A stretch of DNA of 5,557 nt from Candidatus Cloacimonadota bacterium (GCA_030628755.1 DAOVQH010000182.1:1-5557), one strand, 5' to 3'. Counted from the first letter of the stretch, positions 1 through 5,557 are shown. Notes: generated by a model from the sequence alone, not told the origin. A program made the numbers and translations.

Positions 1-543
1 ACAGAACTGGCAAGAACTCACGGTATTGTTACACCATACACCAGCTACCTGATAATCGAAGATGAAGAAGTACGAACAGTACGCAATGAGATACGAGACG
101 AATTCCAGACTCTTGGCAGGAGTAACTTCATCGCACCAGAATCCAAAGCTCATTACAAAAAAGAGTTCGAGGAAATGCAATTAACGACTGGAGGAAGAAG
201 CGTTCAGGTTAGTAGAGAATTTTATGGATTGAACAATGCTTTCAACGTAGCCCAGACAAGACAGGGAAAAGATAGAATGTCTTATAAAACTTCAGAAGGA
301 AAGATTTCCAATCTTATGCAGCAGGTAAAAAATATTCAGGGAAGAGCTGTATATCAAAGTGGCAAGTTCTGGGTGGATTCTCAGCTTCAAAATGAAAAAC
401 CAGAAAATACACAGCGTATCCAGTTTGCTTCCAAAGAATATTTTGAGCTTCTCAAAGAAGAACCGGGATCAGGGCAGTTCCTTGCTCTTGGACAGAATGT
501 AAGGTTTTTCTTGAATAATACGTTCTATGAGATTTATGAGTGA
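1..543 (+). CDS. C-terminal part of a VIT/VWA-domain-like protein (5' end outside window)
   Basis: The frame is open from the first base and closes at TGA 541-543, giving 180 visible residues; the start lies upstream. Visible residues 7-21 (HGIVTPYTSYLIIED) match a motif I recall from the C-terminal region of bacterial proteins that combine a vault/inter-alpha-trypsin (VIT) domain with a von Willebrand factor A domain. In these the motif follows the VWA domain, in a stretch listing aminoacyl positions such as ELA..HGIVTPYT. The remainder is charged and glutamine-rich and ends in a beta-like segment (NVRFFLNNTFYEIYE) that is also typical of that C-terminus. Such proteins are usually exported and thought to act in adhesion or surface interactions, but no signal peptide or MIDAS motif is visible here, so export and metal binding cannot be judged. 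An internal ATG at 175 is in frame but is not the start, because the homologous motif lies upstream of it. Family assignment is fairly secure; function is not. Confidence 0.72.
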   Translation, partial: TELARTHGIVTPYTSYLIIEDEEVRTVRNEIRDEFQTLGRSNFIAPESKAHYKKEFEEMQLTTGGRSVQVSREFYGLNNAFNVAQTRQGKDRMSYKTSEGKISNLMQQVKNIQGRAVYQSGKFWVDSQLQNEKPENTQRIQFASKEYFELLKEEPGSGQFLALGQNVRFFLNNTFYEIYE

Positions 544-555
544 TGCAATCTCACT

Positions 556-581
556 CGTTCCATAGCTCCAGCTATGGAACG
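556..581. repeat. Perfect 12-bp inverted repeat hairpin after the VWA-like gene
   Basis: CGTTCCATAGCT (556-567) and AGCTATGGAACG (570-581) are exact reverse complements separated by only CC. It lies 12 bases after the stop codon, a terminator-like position, but no run of T follows on either strand, so it is not a standard intrinsic terminator. A second small stem, GAGTGA (538-543, overlapping the stop codon) with TCACTC (551-556), abuts it. It may be a dispersed extragenic palindrome that also slows transcription or protects the mRNA 3' end. Confidence 0.7.
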
Positions 582-601
582 TAAATGGCTTATAAGTAAT
601 A

Positions 602-806
602 ATGAGTTCTGCAAAATAGAGTGTTTTGTCATCCTGTCCATTCTCCGTAGTCCCGAAAGCATTCGGGACGAAGGATGAAAAGAATTCTACTTGCTGTTGC
701 CCTTGAAGGATCTCCGCTTATAAAGAGACTGTGTCCGGCCCAGACGGATTCTTCGTCGAATGACTATGTAAGTTCATCCTCAGAAAGACATATTTGCAGA
801 ACTCAT
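602..806. repeat. MITE-like palindromic element with ~17-bp terminal inverted repeats
   Basis: The left end ATGAGTTCTGCAAAATA (602-618) and right end TATTTGCAGAACTCAT (791-806) are reverse complements apart from one extra A on the left; 14 bp pair without a gap. Inside, GTCCCGAA (650-657) and TTCGGGAC (662-669) form an 8-bp stem with a 4-base loop, flanked by TCATCCT (629-635) and AGGATGA (672-678), which also pair. TTCATCCT recurs at 773-780 and can pair with 672-679 instead. I find no ORF of note inside, no transposase, and no clear target-site duplication (flanks are AAGTAATA and AAGAATTG). The GTCATCCT / TCCTCAGAA-type ends resemble dispersed 'TGTCATCCTGAG' repeats that I recall from many bacterial genomes. 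It is either a non-autonomous mobile element or a composite of extragenic palindromes. Confidence 0.6.
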
Positions 807-824
807 AAGAATTGATAAAGAAAA

Positions 825-830
825 AAGGAG
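825..830 (+). promoter_or_regulatory. Ribosome binding site that fixes the TIR gene start
   Basis: AAGGAG lies five bases before ATG 836. The frame is open back to a TTG at 812, but nothing resembling a Shine-Dalgarno sequence precedes that TTG, and it falls just past the right end of the palindromic element. The ATG at 836 is therefore preferred. Confidence 0.8.
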
Positions 831-835
831 TCAAT

Positions 836-1669
836 ATGGCTAAAAAGGATAAAAGAACAGATAAATCCTTAATTCTAAAAATTCATCTGGAAGAAGCAGA
901 GAAACTACTAAATGAAAAAATAAAAGAAGGAACCCAGATATTGGAAACTCCTATCTCAAACATCGACCAATGGAAAAACGCCGAGAAAAAATACAATCAT
1001 TGGAACGGTGAAAATTATGAATCCCTTAAGAAAATATTCAAAAAGAATACCATCGCAAAGGATTATTCTTCCTCAGAATGGACAATCGGGCGCATCCTGA
1101 TCTCCGACTTGAAATTAGATGAGAAAACAGCTAAGCTCCATAAAGATATCGAGGAAAAACTCAACAAACTTAACTCGATAAAAATGAGCCTGGGAGTCCT
1201 GGAAACTAAAACAGAGAAAAAGAGAGAATTAGCAAAAATCAAAGTTTTCTTTGTTCATGGATCAGATTGTGACACAAAAGATAAAGTACTCAATTTTATT
1301 ATAAAAATCGGGCTGGAACCAATCATCCTGAAAGAACTGGCTGCCGCAGGGAAGACTCTTATCGACGAAATTCAGGAACAATCTGATGTTAAGTATGCTA
1401 TTGCTCTGCTTACCCCTGATAATGTTGGTGGTGTTTATTCCGAGGAACTGCAATTCAGACCGACCCAAAATGTTATATTAGAAGTTGGTTTTTTTGTGGG
1501 AAAATATGGCAGGAAGAACGTGAGTACCCTTCACCACGAAGATATTGAACTCCCTGCCGACTATCATGGATATGAATATATTAAAATAGATAATATGGAC
1601 AACTGGAAAGCAATCCTGGTAAAAGAATTGAATAATGCTGGATTTGATATAGACTTGAATAAAATATGA
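836..1669 (+). CDS. TIR-like (CAP12/Pycsar-effector type) nucleotide-binding protein, predicted NADase
   Basis: The 277-residue product has two parts. Residues 1-130 are lysine/glutamate-rich and mostly helical, with likely coiled-coil at about 12-36 and 95-115 and a tryptophan/tyrosine segment between (W46, Y53, W56, Y61, F68, Y77, W82). Residues 135-277 match the TIR-like family once called 'predicted nucleotide-binding protein' (Pfam CAP12/Pycsar effector TIR): KVFFVHGSD (136-144), LLTPDNVG (191-198), RPTQNVILEVGFFVGKYGR (208-226) and ELPADYHG (238-245). E216 in NVILEVG lines up with the glutamate of the NVxFExG motif that is catalytic in TIR-STING (Cap12) NADases, so NAD+ cleavage is predicted. 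R208-P209-T210 differs from the usual R-A-R. There is no cyclase, STING domain or membrane segment, so the N-terminal part may be the sensor or oligomerisation module. The last four bases overlap the next gene. Role in phage defence is inferred from the family only. Confidence 0.82.
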   Translation: MAKKDKRTDKSLILKIHLEEAEKLLNEKIKEGTQILETPISNIDQWKNAEKKYNHWNGENYESLKKIFKKNTIAKDYSSSEWTIGRILISDLKLDEKTAKLHKDIEEKLNKLNSIKMSLGVLETKTEKKRELAKIKVFFVHGSDCDTKDKVLNFIIKIGLEPIILKELAAAGKTLIDEIQEQSDVKYAIALLTPDNVGGVYSEELQFRPTQNVILEVGFFVGKYGRKNVSTLHHEDIELPADYHGYEYIKIDNMDNWKAILVKELNNAGFDIDLNKI

Positions 1670-2757
1670 AAATCACCAAACCCACACTTTTATTAGATAA
1701 AAATAAATGCCTTAAAAATATTAAAACAATGGCTGAAAGAGCCACAAAGAATAATTTATTACTGCGTCCTCACTTCAAAACGTCCCAGTCTGTAGAAATC
1801 GGAAAATGGTTTAGAGATTTTGGAATAAATTCGATCACAGTTGCTTCTGTTACCATGGCAGAATATTTTGCTCAACATGGTTGGAATAATATTACAATCG
1901 CTTTCCCATTTAATAAACTCGAAATTGATGAAATAAATGAACTTGCTTCCAGCATAGAATTAAATCTCCTGATTCTCTCAATCGAATCAATTAACTTTCT
2001 AAAAAAGAACTTAAAACACAAAGTAGGAATATTTATCAAGATCGATGCAGGTTACCACCGAACTGGAATCCTCCCTGAAAACATTGACATACTCGATGAA
2101 ATCCTGACAGGTATATTGAATTTTGATCTAATTGAATTTAAAGGTTTCCTAACGCACTCTGGTCATACTTACAAAGCTGGCTCAATAGACAAAATCACTG
2201 TTATCCACAACGATTGTCTAAAGAAAATGCAGAAACTTAAATTGCATTATTTTAAAACTTTCCCAAATTTAATGGTCTCAATAGGAGACACCCCGAGCTG
2301 CTCTTTAATGGATAATTTCGATGGAGTTGATGAGATCCGTCCCGGGAACTTTGTTTTCTATGACCTGATGCAAAATCAGTTTGGCTCTTGTGCTATCGAT
2401 CAAATCGCATTGTGCGTTGCTTGCCCTATTGTGGCAAAATATAAAGAACGAAACGAAATCGTAATTTATGGTGGAGTTGTACATTTCTCCAAGGAATATA
2501 TTTTGAATAAAGATGGAGAACGATTTTTTGGACTAATAGTAGAACTTGGGAACAAGGGTTGGTCTTCACCGCTGGAGGGAATGTATGTTTCCTCTATTTC
2601 ACAGGAACATGGAATAATCAAAGCTCAGGATGAGCATTTCGATAAATTCAAAGTTGGAGATATAATTGGAATTTTACCTGTTCATGCCTGTCTGACTGCA
2701 AATCTTATGGGAAGATATTTAACCTTTGAAAATGAAGTAATTGATCATATGCCTTAA
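1666..2757 (+). CDS. D-threonine aldolase / D-serine dehydratase-like PLP enzyme (fold type III)
   Basis: The 363-residue product has the usual full length of the D-TA family of alanine-racemase-fold enzymes. RPHFKT (34-39) contains the expected Schiff-base lysine K38. IDAGYHRTG, FLTHSGHTY, IGDTPSCS and RPGNFVFYD are conserved barrel motifs. The C-terminal D-serine-dehydratase-like beta domain carries SQEHG (312-316) and PVHACLTANL (338-347), where H340 and C342 form the His-x-Cys zinc pair known from eukaryotic D-serine dehydratase; D-threonine aldolases, as I recall, use His-x-Asp. It probably acts in the cytosol on a D-hydroxy-amino acid such as D-serine, but substrate and even reaction (dehydration, retro-aldol, racemisation) are undecided; close relatives are often labelled 'alanine racemase'. 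The ATG shares ATGA with the TIR gene stop, and no Shine-Dalgarno sequence precedes it, so translation likely depends on the upstream gene. No terminator is evident after it. Confidence 0.85.
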   Translation: MKITKPTLLLDKNKCLKNIKTMAERATKNNLLLRPHFKTSQSVEIGKWFRDFGINSITVASVTMAEYFAQHGWNNITIAFPFNKLEIDEINELASSIELNLLILSIESINFLKKNLKHKVGIFIKIDAGYHRTGILPENIDILDEILTGILNFDLIEFKGFLTHSGHTYKAGSIDKITVIHNDCLKKMQKLKLHYFKTFPNLMVSIGDTPSCSLMDNFDGVDEIRPGNFVFYDLMQNQFGSCAIDQIALCVACPIVAKYKERNEIVIYGGVVHFSKEYILNKDGERFFGLIVELGNKGWSSPLEGMYVSSISQEHGIIKAQDEHFDKFKVGDIIGILPVHACLTANLMGRYLTFENEVIDHMP

Positions 2758-2802
2758 GCAATTAAAAGAAAGCTGGAGGAGGGTTTTTCTTGCTGTTCAT
2801 TC

Positions 2803-2817
2803 TGAGAATAAATCTCA
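2803..2817. promoter_or_regulatory. Candidate Fur operator upstream of the fur-like gene
   Basis: TGAGAATAAATCTCA has the 7-1-7 layout of a Fur box: TGAGAAT, one centre base, then AATCTCA, with six of seven positions pairing. It agrees with the consensus TGATAATnATTATCA at 11 of 14 positions. Its left half is identical to the left half of the stronger box before the feo operon (3352-3366). A second ATTCTCA (2817-2823) overlaps its right edge and is a perfect inverse of the left half at wider spacing. It ends 76 bases before the fur-like start codon, fitting autoregulation. Confidence 0.45.
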
Positions 2818-2893
2818 TTCTCAATTTTTAACTTGACAGATATCTTCAGATTATTTTTTTTTCTATGATAAAAATCTTTAATTCAGAGGTAGT

Positions 2894-3322
2894 ATGGGAA
2901 ACGAAAATCTGGTTTTTGAAAAATACCTGCAATCTAAGGGATTAAAACTAACCCAACCCAGAAAAATTATTCTTAATGCTGCCTTCGCAACTCACGAACA
3001 TTTCGATGTTGATGGACTATACGATCAAATCCGAAAAAAGCAAAAGGATGTTTCCAGGGCAACAATATATAGAACAATACCTCTTCTGGTCGAAGCAGGT
3101 CTGATAAAACAATCTCTACGCTGCCTGGCAAAAGACCATTATGAGCACATTTACGGACATGGCAGACACCTTCATCTTATTTGCGAAAAATGCGGAAAAA
3201 TAATTGAGGTTGAAAGTAAAGAAACAGAAAATATTCTGAATAAATTAGCCAAAAAGCACAACTTTAATATAAAAGAATTTAATGTGGGAGCAAAAGGTAT
3301 TTGTAATAAATGCCAAAAATAA
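2894..3322 (+). CDS. fur: Fur-family metal-dependent transcriptional regulator
   Basis: At 142 residues this is a normal-length Fur protein. The N-terminal winged helix includes GLKLTQPRKIIL (16-27) and the recognition-helix region DVSRATIYRTIPLLVEAGLI (52-71). The dimerisation/metal domain carries Y83-E84, H92-L-H94, C97-x-x-C100 and C137-x-x-C140; the two CxxC pairs would hold a structural zinc. Ligands of the main regulatory site seem present (H36, E84, H92, H94), and E105 in CGKIIE replaces the aspartate that marks peroxide-sensing PerR, favouring an iron sensor. Compared from memory with E. coli Fur, residues of the other site (H87, D89, H125) correspond to R91, L93 and F129, so that site looks lost, while E112 keeps the E108 position. 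The start is supported by AGAGG (2885-2889). It sits just upstream of feoA-feoB, in the same orientation, with Fur-like boxes before both. Zur or another Fur paralogue cannot be excluded. Confidence 0.88.
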   Translation: MGNENLVFEKYLQSKGLKLTQPRKIILNAAFATHEHFDVDGLYDQIRKKQKDVSRATIYRTIPLLVEAGLIKQSLRCLAKDHYEHIYGHGRHLHLICEKCGKIIEVESKETENILNKLAKKHNFNIKEFNVGAKGICNKCQK

Positions 3323-3329
3323 ATGTTCA

Positions 3330-3343
3330 AGAAAAATTTTTCT
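3330..3343. repeat. 14-bp perfect AT-rich palindrome after the fur-like gene
   Basis: AGAAAAATTTTTCT is self-complementary and lies seven bases after the fur-like stop codon and eight bases before the feo Fur box. With no loop it cannot make a stable terminator hairpin. It may be an A/T-tract promoter element for feo or simply chance in AT-rich DNA. Confidence 0.35.
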
Positions 3344-3351
3344 AAAACAAA

Positions 3352-3366
3352 TGAGAATGATTATCA
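3352..3366. promoter_or_regulatory. Fur box controlling the feo operon
   Basis: TGAGAATGATTATCA matches the 7-1-7 Fur consensus TGATAATnATTATCA at 13 of 14 informative positions. It lies between the fur-like gene and feoA-feoB, 25 bases before the small ORF at 3392. Iron-loaded Fur bound here would block the feo promoter. I see no convincing -35/-10 pair around it; GATTAT inside the box is a possible -10. Confidence 0.75.
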
Positions 3367-3391
3367 AATGCAATTACAAAAGGAGTAAACT

Positions 3392-3469
3392 ATGAAGTTA
3401 AGAGAAATCGTTTACTTTCCGAAGCTTCCCACAAAGGAATACTTACATTTAAGATTCGGAAAGTTTTAG
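3392..3469 (+). pseudogene. 25-codon ORF, probable remnant of a first feoA
   Basis: The ORF has a good ribosome binding site (AGGAG 3381-3385, six bases before the ATG). Its first six residues, MKLREI, mirror MKLKDI of the intact feoA downstream; the codons differ mainly at silent positions or by K/R and D/E swaps, so this looks like an older paralogue and not a recent copy. From codon 7 the frame runs into the palindromic element at 3411 and ends at TAG 3467-3469 with no FeoA-like sequence. Operons with two feoA genes are common, so the simplest reading is a first feoA of which only the start survives. A leader peptide is an alternative. Confidence 0.5.
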
Positions 3470-3530
3470 CTCATCGTAACCTTCCGAATCTTAATATAAA
3501 AAAAAGCGAAAGAAAGCTTCGGAAGGTAAA
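3411..3530. repeat. Nested palindromic element in the feo leader
   Basis: The outer arms TTTACTTTCCGAAGCTT (3411-3427) and AAGCTTCGGAAGGTAAA (3514-3530) pair at 16 of 17 positions. Inside them TTAAGATTCGGAA (3449-3461) and TTCCGAATCTTAA (3482-3494) pair perfectly over 13 bp. The shared core TTCCGAA/TTCGGAA means arms can also pair in other combinations. It lies between the Fur box and feoA, so a transcript from the Fur-controlled promoter would carry a strong foldback in its leader. There is no T-run after either stem on the plus strand. It shares no obvious sequence with the element at 602-806. It encodes nothing credible of its own. Confidence 0.7.
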
Positions 3531-3549
3531 AAAAATTAAAGGAGAATTT

Positions 3550-3777
3550 ATGAAACTTAAAGACATTGAAGTCGGTTCAAATGTTAAAGTTATCGGCTAT
3601 ACCACAAAGGATAGGCACTACCGGGAAAAGCTACTGAGAATGGGATTGGTCAAAGGAGCAGAATTTTCTATTACCAGAAAAGCACCACTTGGCGATCCGA
3701 TTGAAATCAAATTAAAAGGATTTAATTTAACACTTAGAAAATCAGAAGCTGATGCATTAGAAGTGGAGGTGATTTAA
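3550..3777 (+). CDS. feoA: FeoA, ferrous iron transport accessory protein
   Basis: The 75-residue product has the standard FeoA length and SH3-like pattern: an opening MKLKDIEVGSNVKVIGY, the helix LLRMGLVKG (28-36), APLGDPIEIKLKG and a closing LTLRKSEADALEVEV. FeoA is a small cytosolic protein thought to bind FeoB and modulate its GTPase or transport activity. The start is fixed by AAAGGAG (3538-3544), five bases before the ATG. Its TAA stop overlaps the feoB ATG by one base (TAATG), and feoB's strong ribosome site GGAGGTGA (3765-3772) lies within the last feoA codons, so the two are translated together. Confidence 0.95.
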   Translation: MKLKDIEVGSNVKVIGYTTKDRHYREKLLRMGLVKGAEFSITRKAPLGDPIEIKLKGFNLTLRKSEADALEVEVI

Positions 3778-5557
3778 TGAAAAAAATTACAATTGCTATC
3801 GCAGGAAATCCAAACTGCGGAAAAACAACCCTTTTTAACGCTCTCACCGGTTCAAAGCAAAGAGTGGGAAACTGGCCTGGCGTTACAGTTGAACGAATAG
3901 AGGGAGAATATAAGCATAAAGATTATAAGATTGAAGTAATCGATCTACCAGGTATTTATTCGTTTTCTGCCTATTCTTTGGATGAAAAGATTGCTCGTGA
4001 ATACATTTTAATGGATAAACCAGACCTGGTCGTAAATATTGTTGATGGAACCAATCTGGAAAGGAACCTCTACCTCACCACCCAACTTCTGGAAATGAAA
4101 ATCCCGGTTGTGGTTGCTTTAAATATGATGGATATTGCCAGACAGCGAAAAATCCATATCGAGGTTGAACATCTTGAAACTCACCTGGGATGTCCTGTAA
4201 TTCCAATGGTGGCAAGCAAAAAGCAAGGTCTGGAAGAACTTAAGGACACTATAAATATTGCTGCAGAGAAACATGAGATCTCCCGAACTCAGGTTCTGTA
4301 CGATTCTGTTATTGAAGAAGCTCTCACGAGAATTATGGAAAAAGCCGCTCCCTTTGCTGAGAAAAGTAATGTAGATTCTCGTTGGCTGGCGATTAAATTA
4401 CTGGAATCTGATGAACTTGCAATTCAGATAACAAACAATGAATTAGAAGATTTGATTTCCTTAGAAAGTGCAAAAATTGAAAAACACGTTGGTGATGAGA
4501 TCGATATAATTGTTGCAGATGGACGTTACGGCTTTATTCATGGGTTGTCCCGTGATGTTGTTCATCGTCATGATCAGATCAGGAAAACCGTGTCCGATAA
4601 CATCGATAAGGTCGTTCTGAATCGCTTTCTTGGAATTCCCATCTTCTTCGGAGTTATGTATCTAATGTTTATGCTCACCATCAATGTGGGAGCACCGTTC
4701 ATAGATTTTTTTGATATTTTTATGGGAACCATCTTTGTTGATGGACTGGGAAATCTTCTTGCTTCGTTGAATTTACCAAGCTGGTTAATAACTTTTCTTT
4801 CCGCAGGTATTGGTGGCGGTATTCAAACAGTTGCCACTTTTATTCCCCCCATTTTCTTTATGTTCCTTTCACTTTCGATTTTAGAAGATTCTGGTTATAT
4901 GAGCAGAGCTGCTTTTGTGATGGATAGATCTATGCGCTTTATCGGACTTCCCGGAAAGGCATTCATTCCTATGCTTGTAGGTTTCGGTTGTAATGTTCCA
5001 GCAATAATGGCGACCAGAACACTGGAAAATAACCGCGACAGAATTCTGACAATTCTCATAAATCCGTTTATGTCCTGTGGAGCGAGACTTCCTGTTTATA
5101 TTCTTCTTGCCAGCGTATTTTTCCCGAGAAGTGGTGGACTTATAGTTTTCACATTATATTCTACGGGAATTATCTTAGCTGTTATTTCCGGCTTGATATT
5201 CAAGAAAACCATTTTAAAAGGAGAAACCTCAACCTTTGTGATGGAGCTTCCACCCTATCATATTCCCACTTTTAACGGGATTATGCTCCATACTTGGCAG
5301 CGATTAAAAACTTTTTTGTTAAGAGCTGGAAAAGTGATCATCATCGTTATTATCGTTCTCAGTTTCCTGAATTCTATTGGAACAGATGGCAGCTTTGGTA
5401 ATGAAGATTCAGAAAATTCTATACTCAGTAAAATCGGGAAAAGTATCACTCCGATTTTCAAACCTATGGGAATTTCAAGCAATAATTGGCCGGCAACTGT
5501 TGGGTTGTTCACAGGAATTTTCGCCAAAGAAGCAGTTGTGGGAACTTTGGACGCACT
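3777..5557 (+). CDS. feoB: FeoB, ferrous iron transporter (3' end outside window)
   Basis: 593 codons are visible, open to the window end with no frameshift; full FeoB proteins usually run to about 650-800 residues. The N-terminal G domain has G1 GNPNCGKTT (10-18), G2 in VGNWPGVTVE (30-39), G3 DLPG (56-59), G4 NMMD (116-119) and G5 ASK (146-148). A helical GDI-like region follows, then ADGRYGFIHGL before the membrane part. The transmembrane domain starts near residue 280 and includes the Gate motifs: GFGCNVPAIMATRTLENNRD with C405, and NPFMSCGARLP (429-439) with C434. FAKEAVVGTL (582-591) marks the second Gate region just before the window ends. It moves Fe2+ across the cytoplasmic membrane, driven or gated by nucleotide hydrolysis. 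It is co-translated with feoA and lies under the upstream Fur box. The minus-strand frame at 5258-5527 is only its shadow. Confidence 0.96.
   Translation, partial: MKKITIAIAGNPNCGKTTLFNALTGSKQRVGNWPGVTVERIEGEYKHKDYKIEVIDLPGIYSFSAYSLDEKIAREYILMDKPDLVVNIVDGTNLERNLYLTTQLLEMKIPVVVALNMMDIARQRKIHIEVEHLETHLGCPVIPMVASKKQGLEELKDTINIAAEKHEISRTQVLYDSVIEEALTRIMEKAAPFAEKSNVDSRWLAIKLLESDELAIQITNNELEDLISLESAKIEKHVGDEIDIIVADGRYGFIHGLSRDVVHRHDQIRKTVSDNIDKVVLNRFLGIPIFFGVMYLMFMLTINVGAPFIDFFDIFMGTIFVDGLGNLLASLNLPSWLITFLSAGIGGGIQTVATFIPPIFFMFLSLSILEDSGYMSRAAFVMDRSMRFIGLPGKAFIPMLVGFGCNVPAIMATRTLENNRDRILTILINPFMSCGARLPVYILLASVFFPRSGGLIVFTLYSTGIILAVISGLIFKKTILKGETSTFVMELPPYHIPTFNGIMLHTWQRLKTFLLRAGKVIIIVIIVLSFLNSIGTDGSFGNEDSENSILSKIGKSITPIFKPMGISSNNWPATVGLFTGIFAKEAVVGTLDA

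Noticed and set aside
175..543. ATG at 175 as the start of a separate 122-residue gene
   Set aside because: The frame is open to base 1 and the upstream 58 codons carry the recognisable HGIVTPYTSYL motif, so this is an internal methionine.
812..835. TTG at 812 as start of the TIR-like gene
   Set aside because: No ribosome site precedes it, while ATG 836 has AAGGAG at ideal distance.
1262..1468. 68-residue minus-strand ORF
   Set aside because: It lies wholly inside the TIR-like gene, has no ribosome site that I can see and no recognisable motif; it is an antisense shadow.
2781..2829. Tiny ORF after GGAGGAGG, starting at TTG 2790
   Set aside because: Only about a dozen codons, a non-ATG start and no similarity to anything; it overlaps the candidate Fur operator.
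2833..2869. TTGACA (2833-2838) with TATGAT (2864-2869) as a promoter for the fur-like gene
   Set aside because: Both hexamers are good but the spacer is 25 bases, too long for a sigma-70 type promoter; with a 17-base spacer the -10 would be a run of T. A promoter likely lies here but cannot be fixed.
3411..3530. CRISPR-like or intrinsic terminator reading of the nested repeats
   Set aside because: The repeats are inverted and not regularly spaced direct copies, and no T-run follows either stem on the plus strand.
5258..5527. 89-residue minus-strand ORF
   Set aside because: It is antisense to the membrane region of feoB, whose motifs are clear in the plus frame; its hydrophobic look is a by-product of that.

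Overview
The window is bacterial, moderately AT-rich DNA with mostly plus-strand genes. It holds the end of one gene, a two-gene unit, a regulator, and the start of an iron-uptake operon. Protein flavour (a VIT/VWA-type protein, a D-threonine-aldolase-like PLP enzyme of the kind often annotated 'alanine racemase' in Bacteroidota and relatives, a Fur-feo locus with a metal-cysteine type Fur) and extragenic palindromic repeats suggest an anaerobic or facultative Gram-negative from the Bacteroidota/FCB side of the tree, possibly a candidate phylum such as Cloacimonadota. This placement is an inference from memory and is weak.

Layout. (1) Bases 1-543 are the C-terminal 180 codons of a large protein resembling VIT/von Willebrand A domain proteins. 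(2) Bases 544-835 hold no gene but are full of palindromes: a perfect 12-bp hairpin right after the stop codon, then a ~205-bp element (602-806) bounded by near-identical inverted repeats with further hairpins inside. (3) Bases 836-1669 encode a TIR-like NADase-type protein with its own N-terminal helical domain. Its stop codon overlaps the start of a PLP-dependent D-amino-acid enzyme (1666-2757) by four bases, so the two are probably co-translated. (4) Bases 2894-3322 encode a Fur-family metal regulator. (5) From 3352 a Fur operator, a 25-codon ORF whose start looks like a feoA remnant, a nested palindromic element (3411-3530), feoA (3550-3777) and feoB (3777 to beyond the window end) form a ferrous-iron uptake operon.

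How the parts work together. The Fur-like protein and the feo operon each have a 15-bp TGAGAAT-type imperfect palindrome upstream. The simplest reading is that the regulator controls both its own gene and iron uptake by FeoA/FeoB. The TIR/PLP pair is separate. The TIR domain is of the kind found in anti-phage effectors, and its tight coupling to a D-amino-acid enzyme is the least explained feature here. The two palindromic elements sit directly upstream of the TIR gene and inside the feo leader. The second one begins exactly where the feoA-like reading frame stops making sense, so it probably took part in decay of a first feoA copy.
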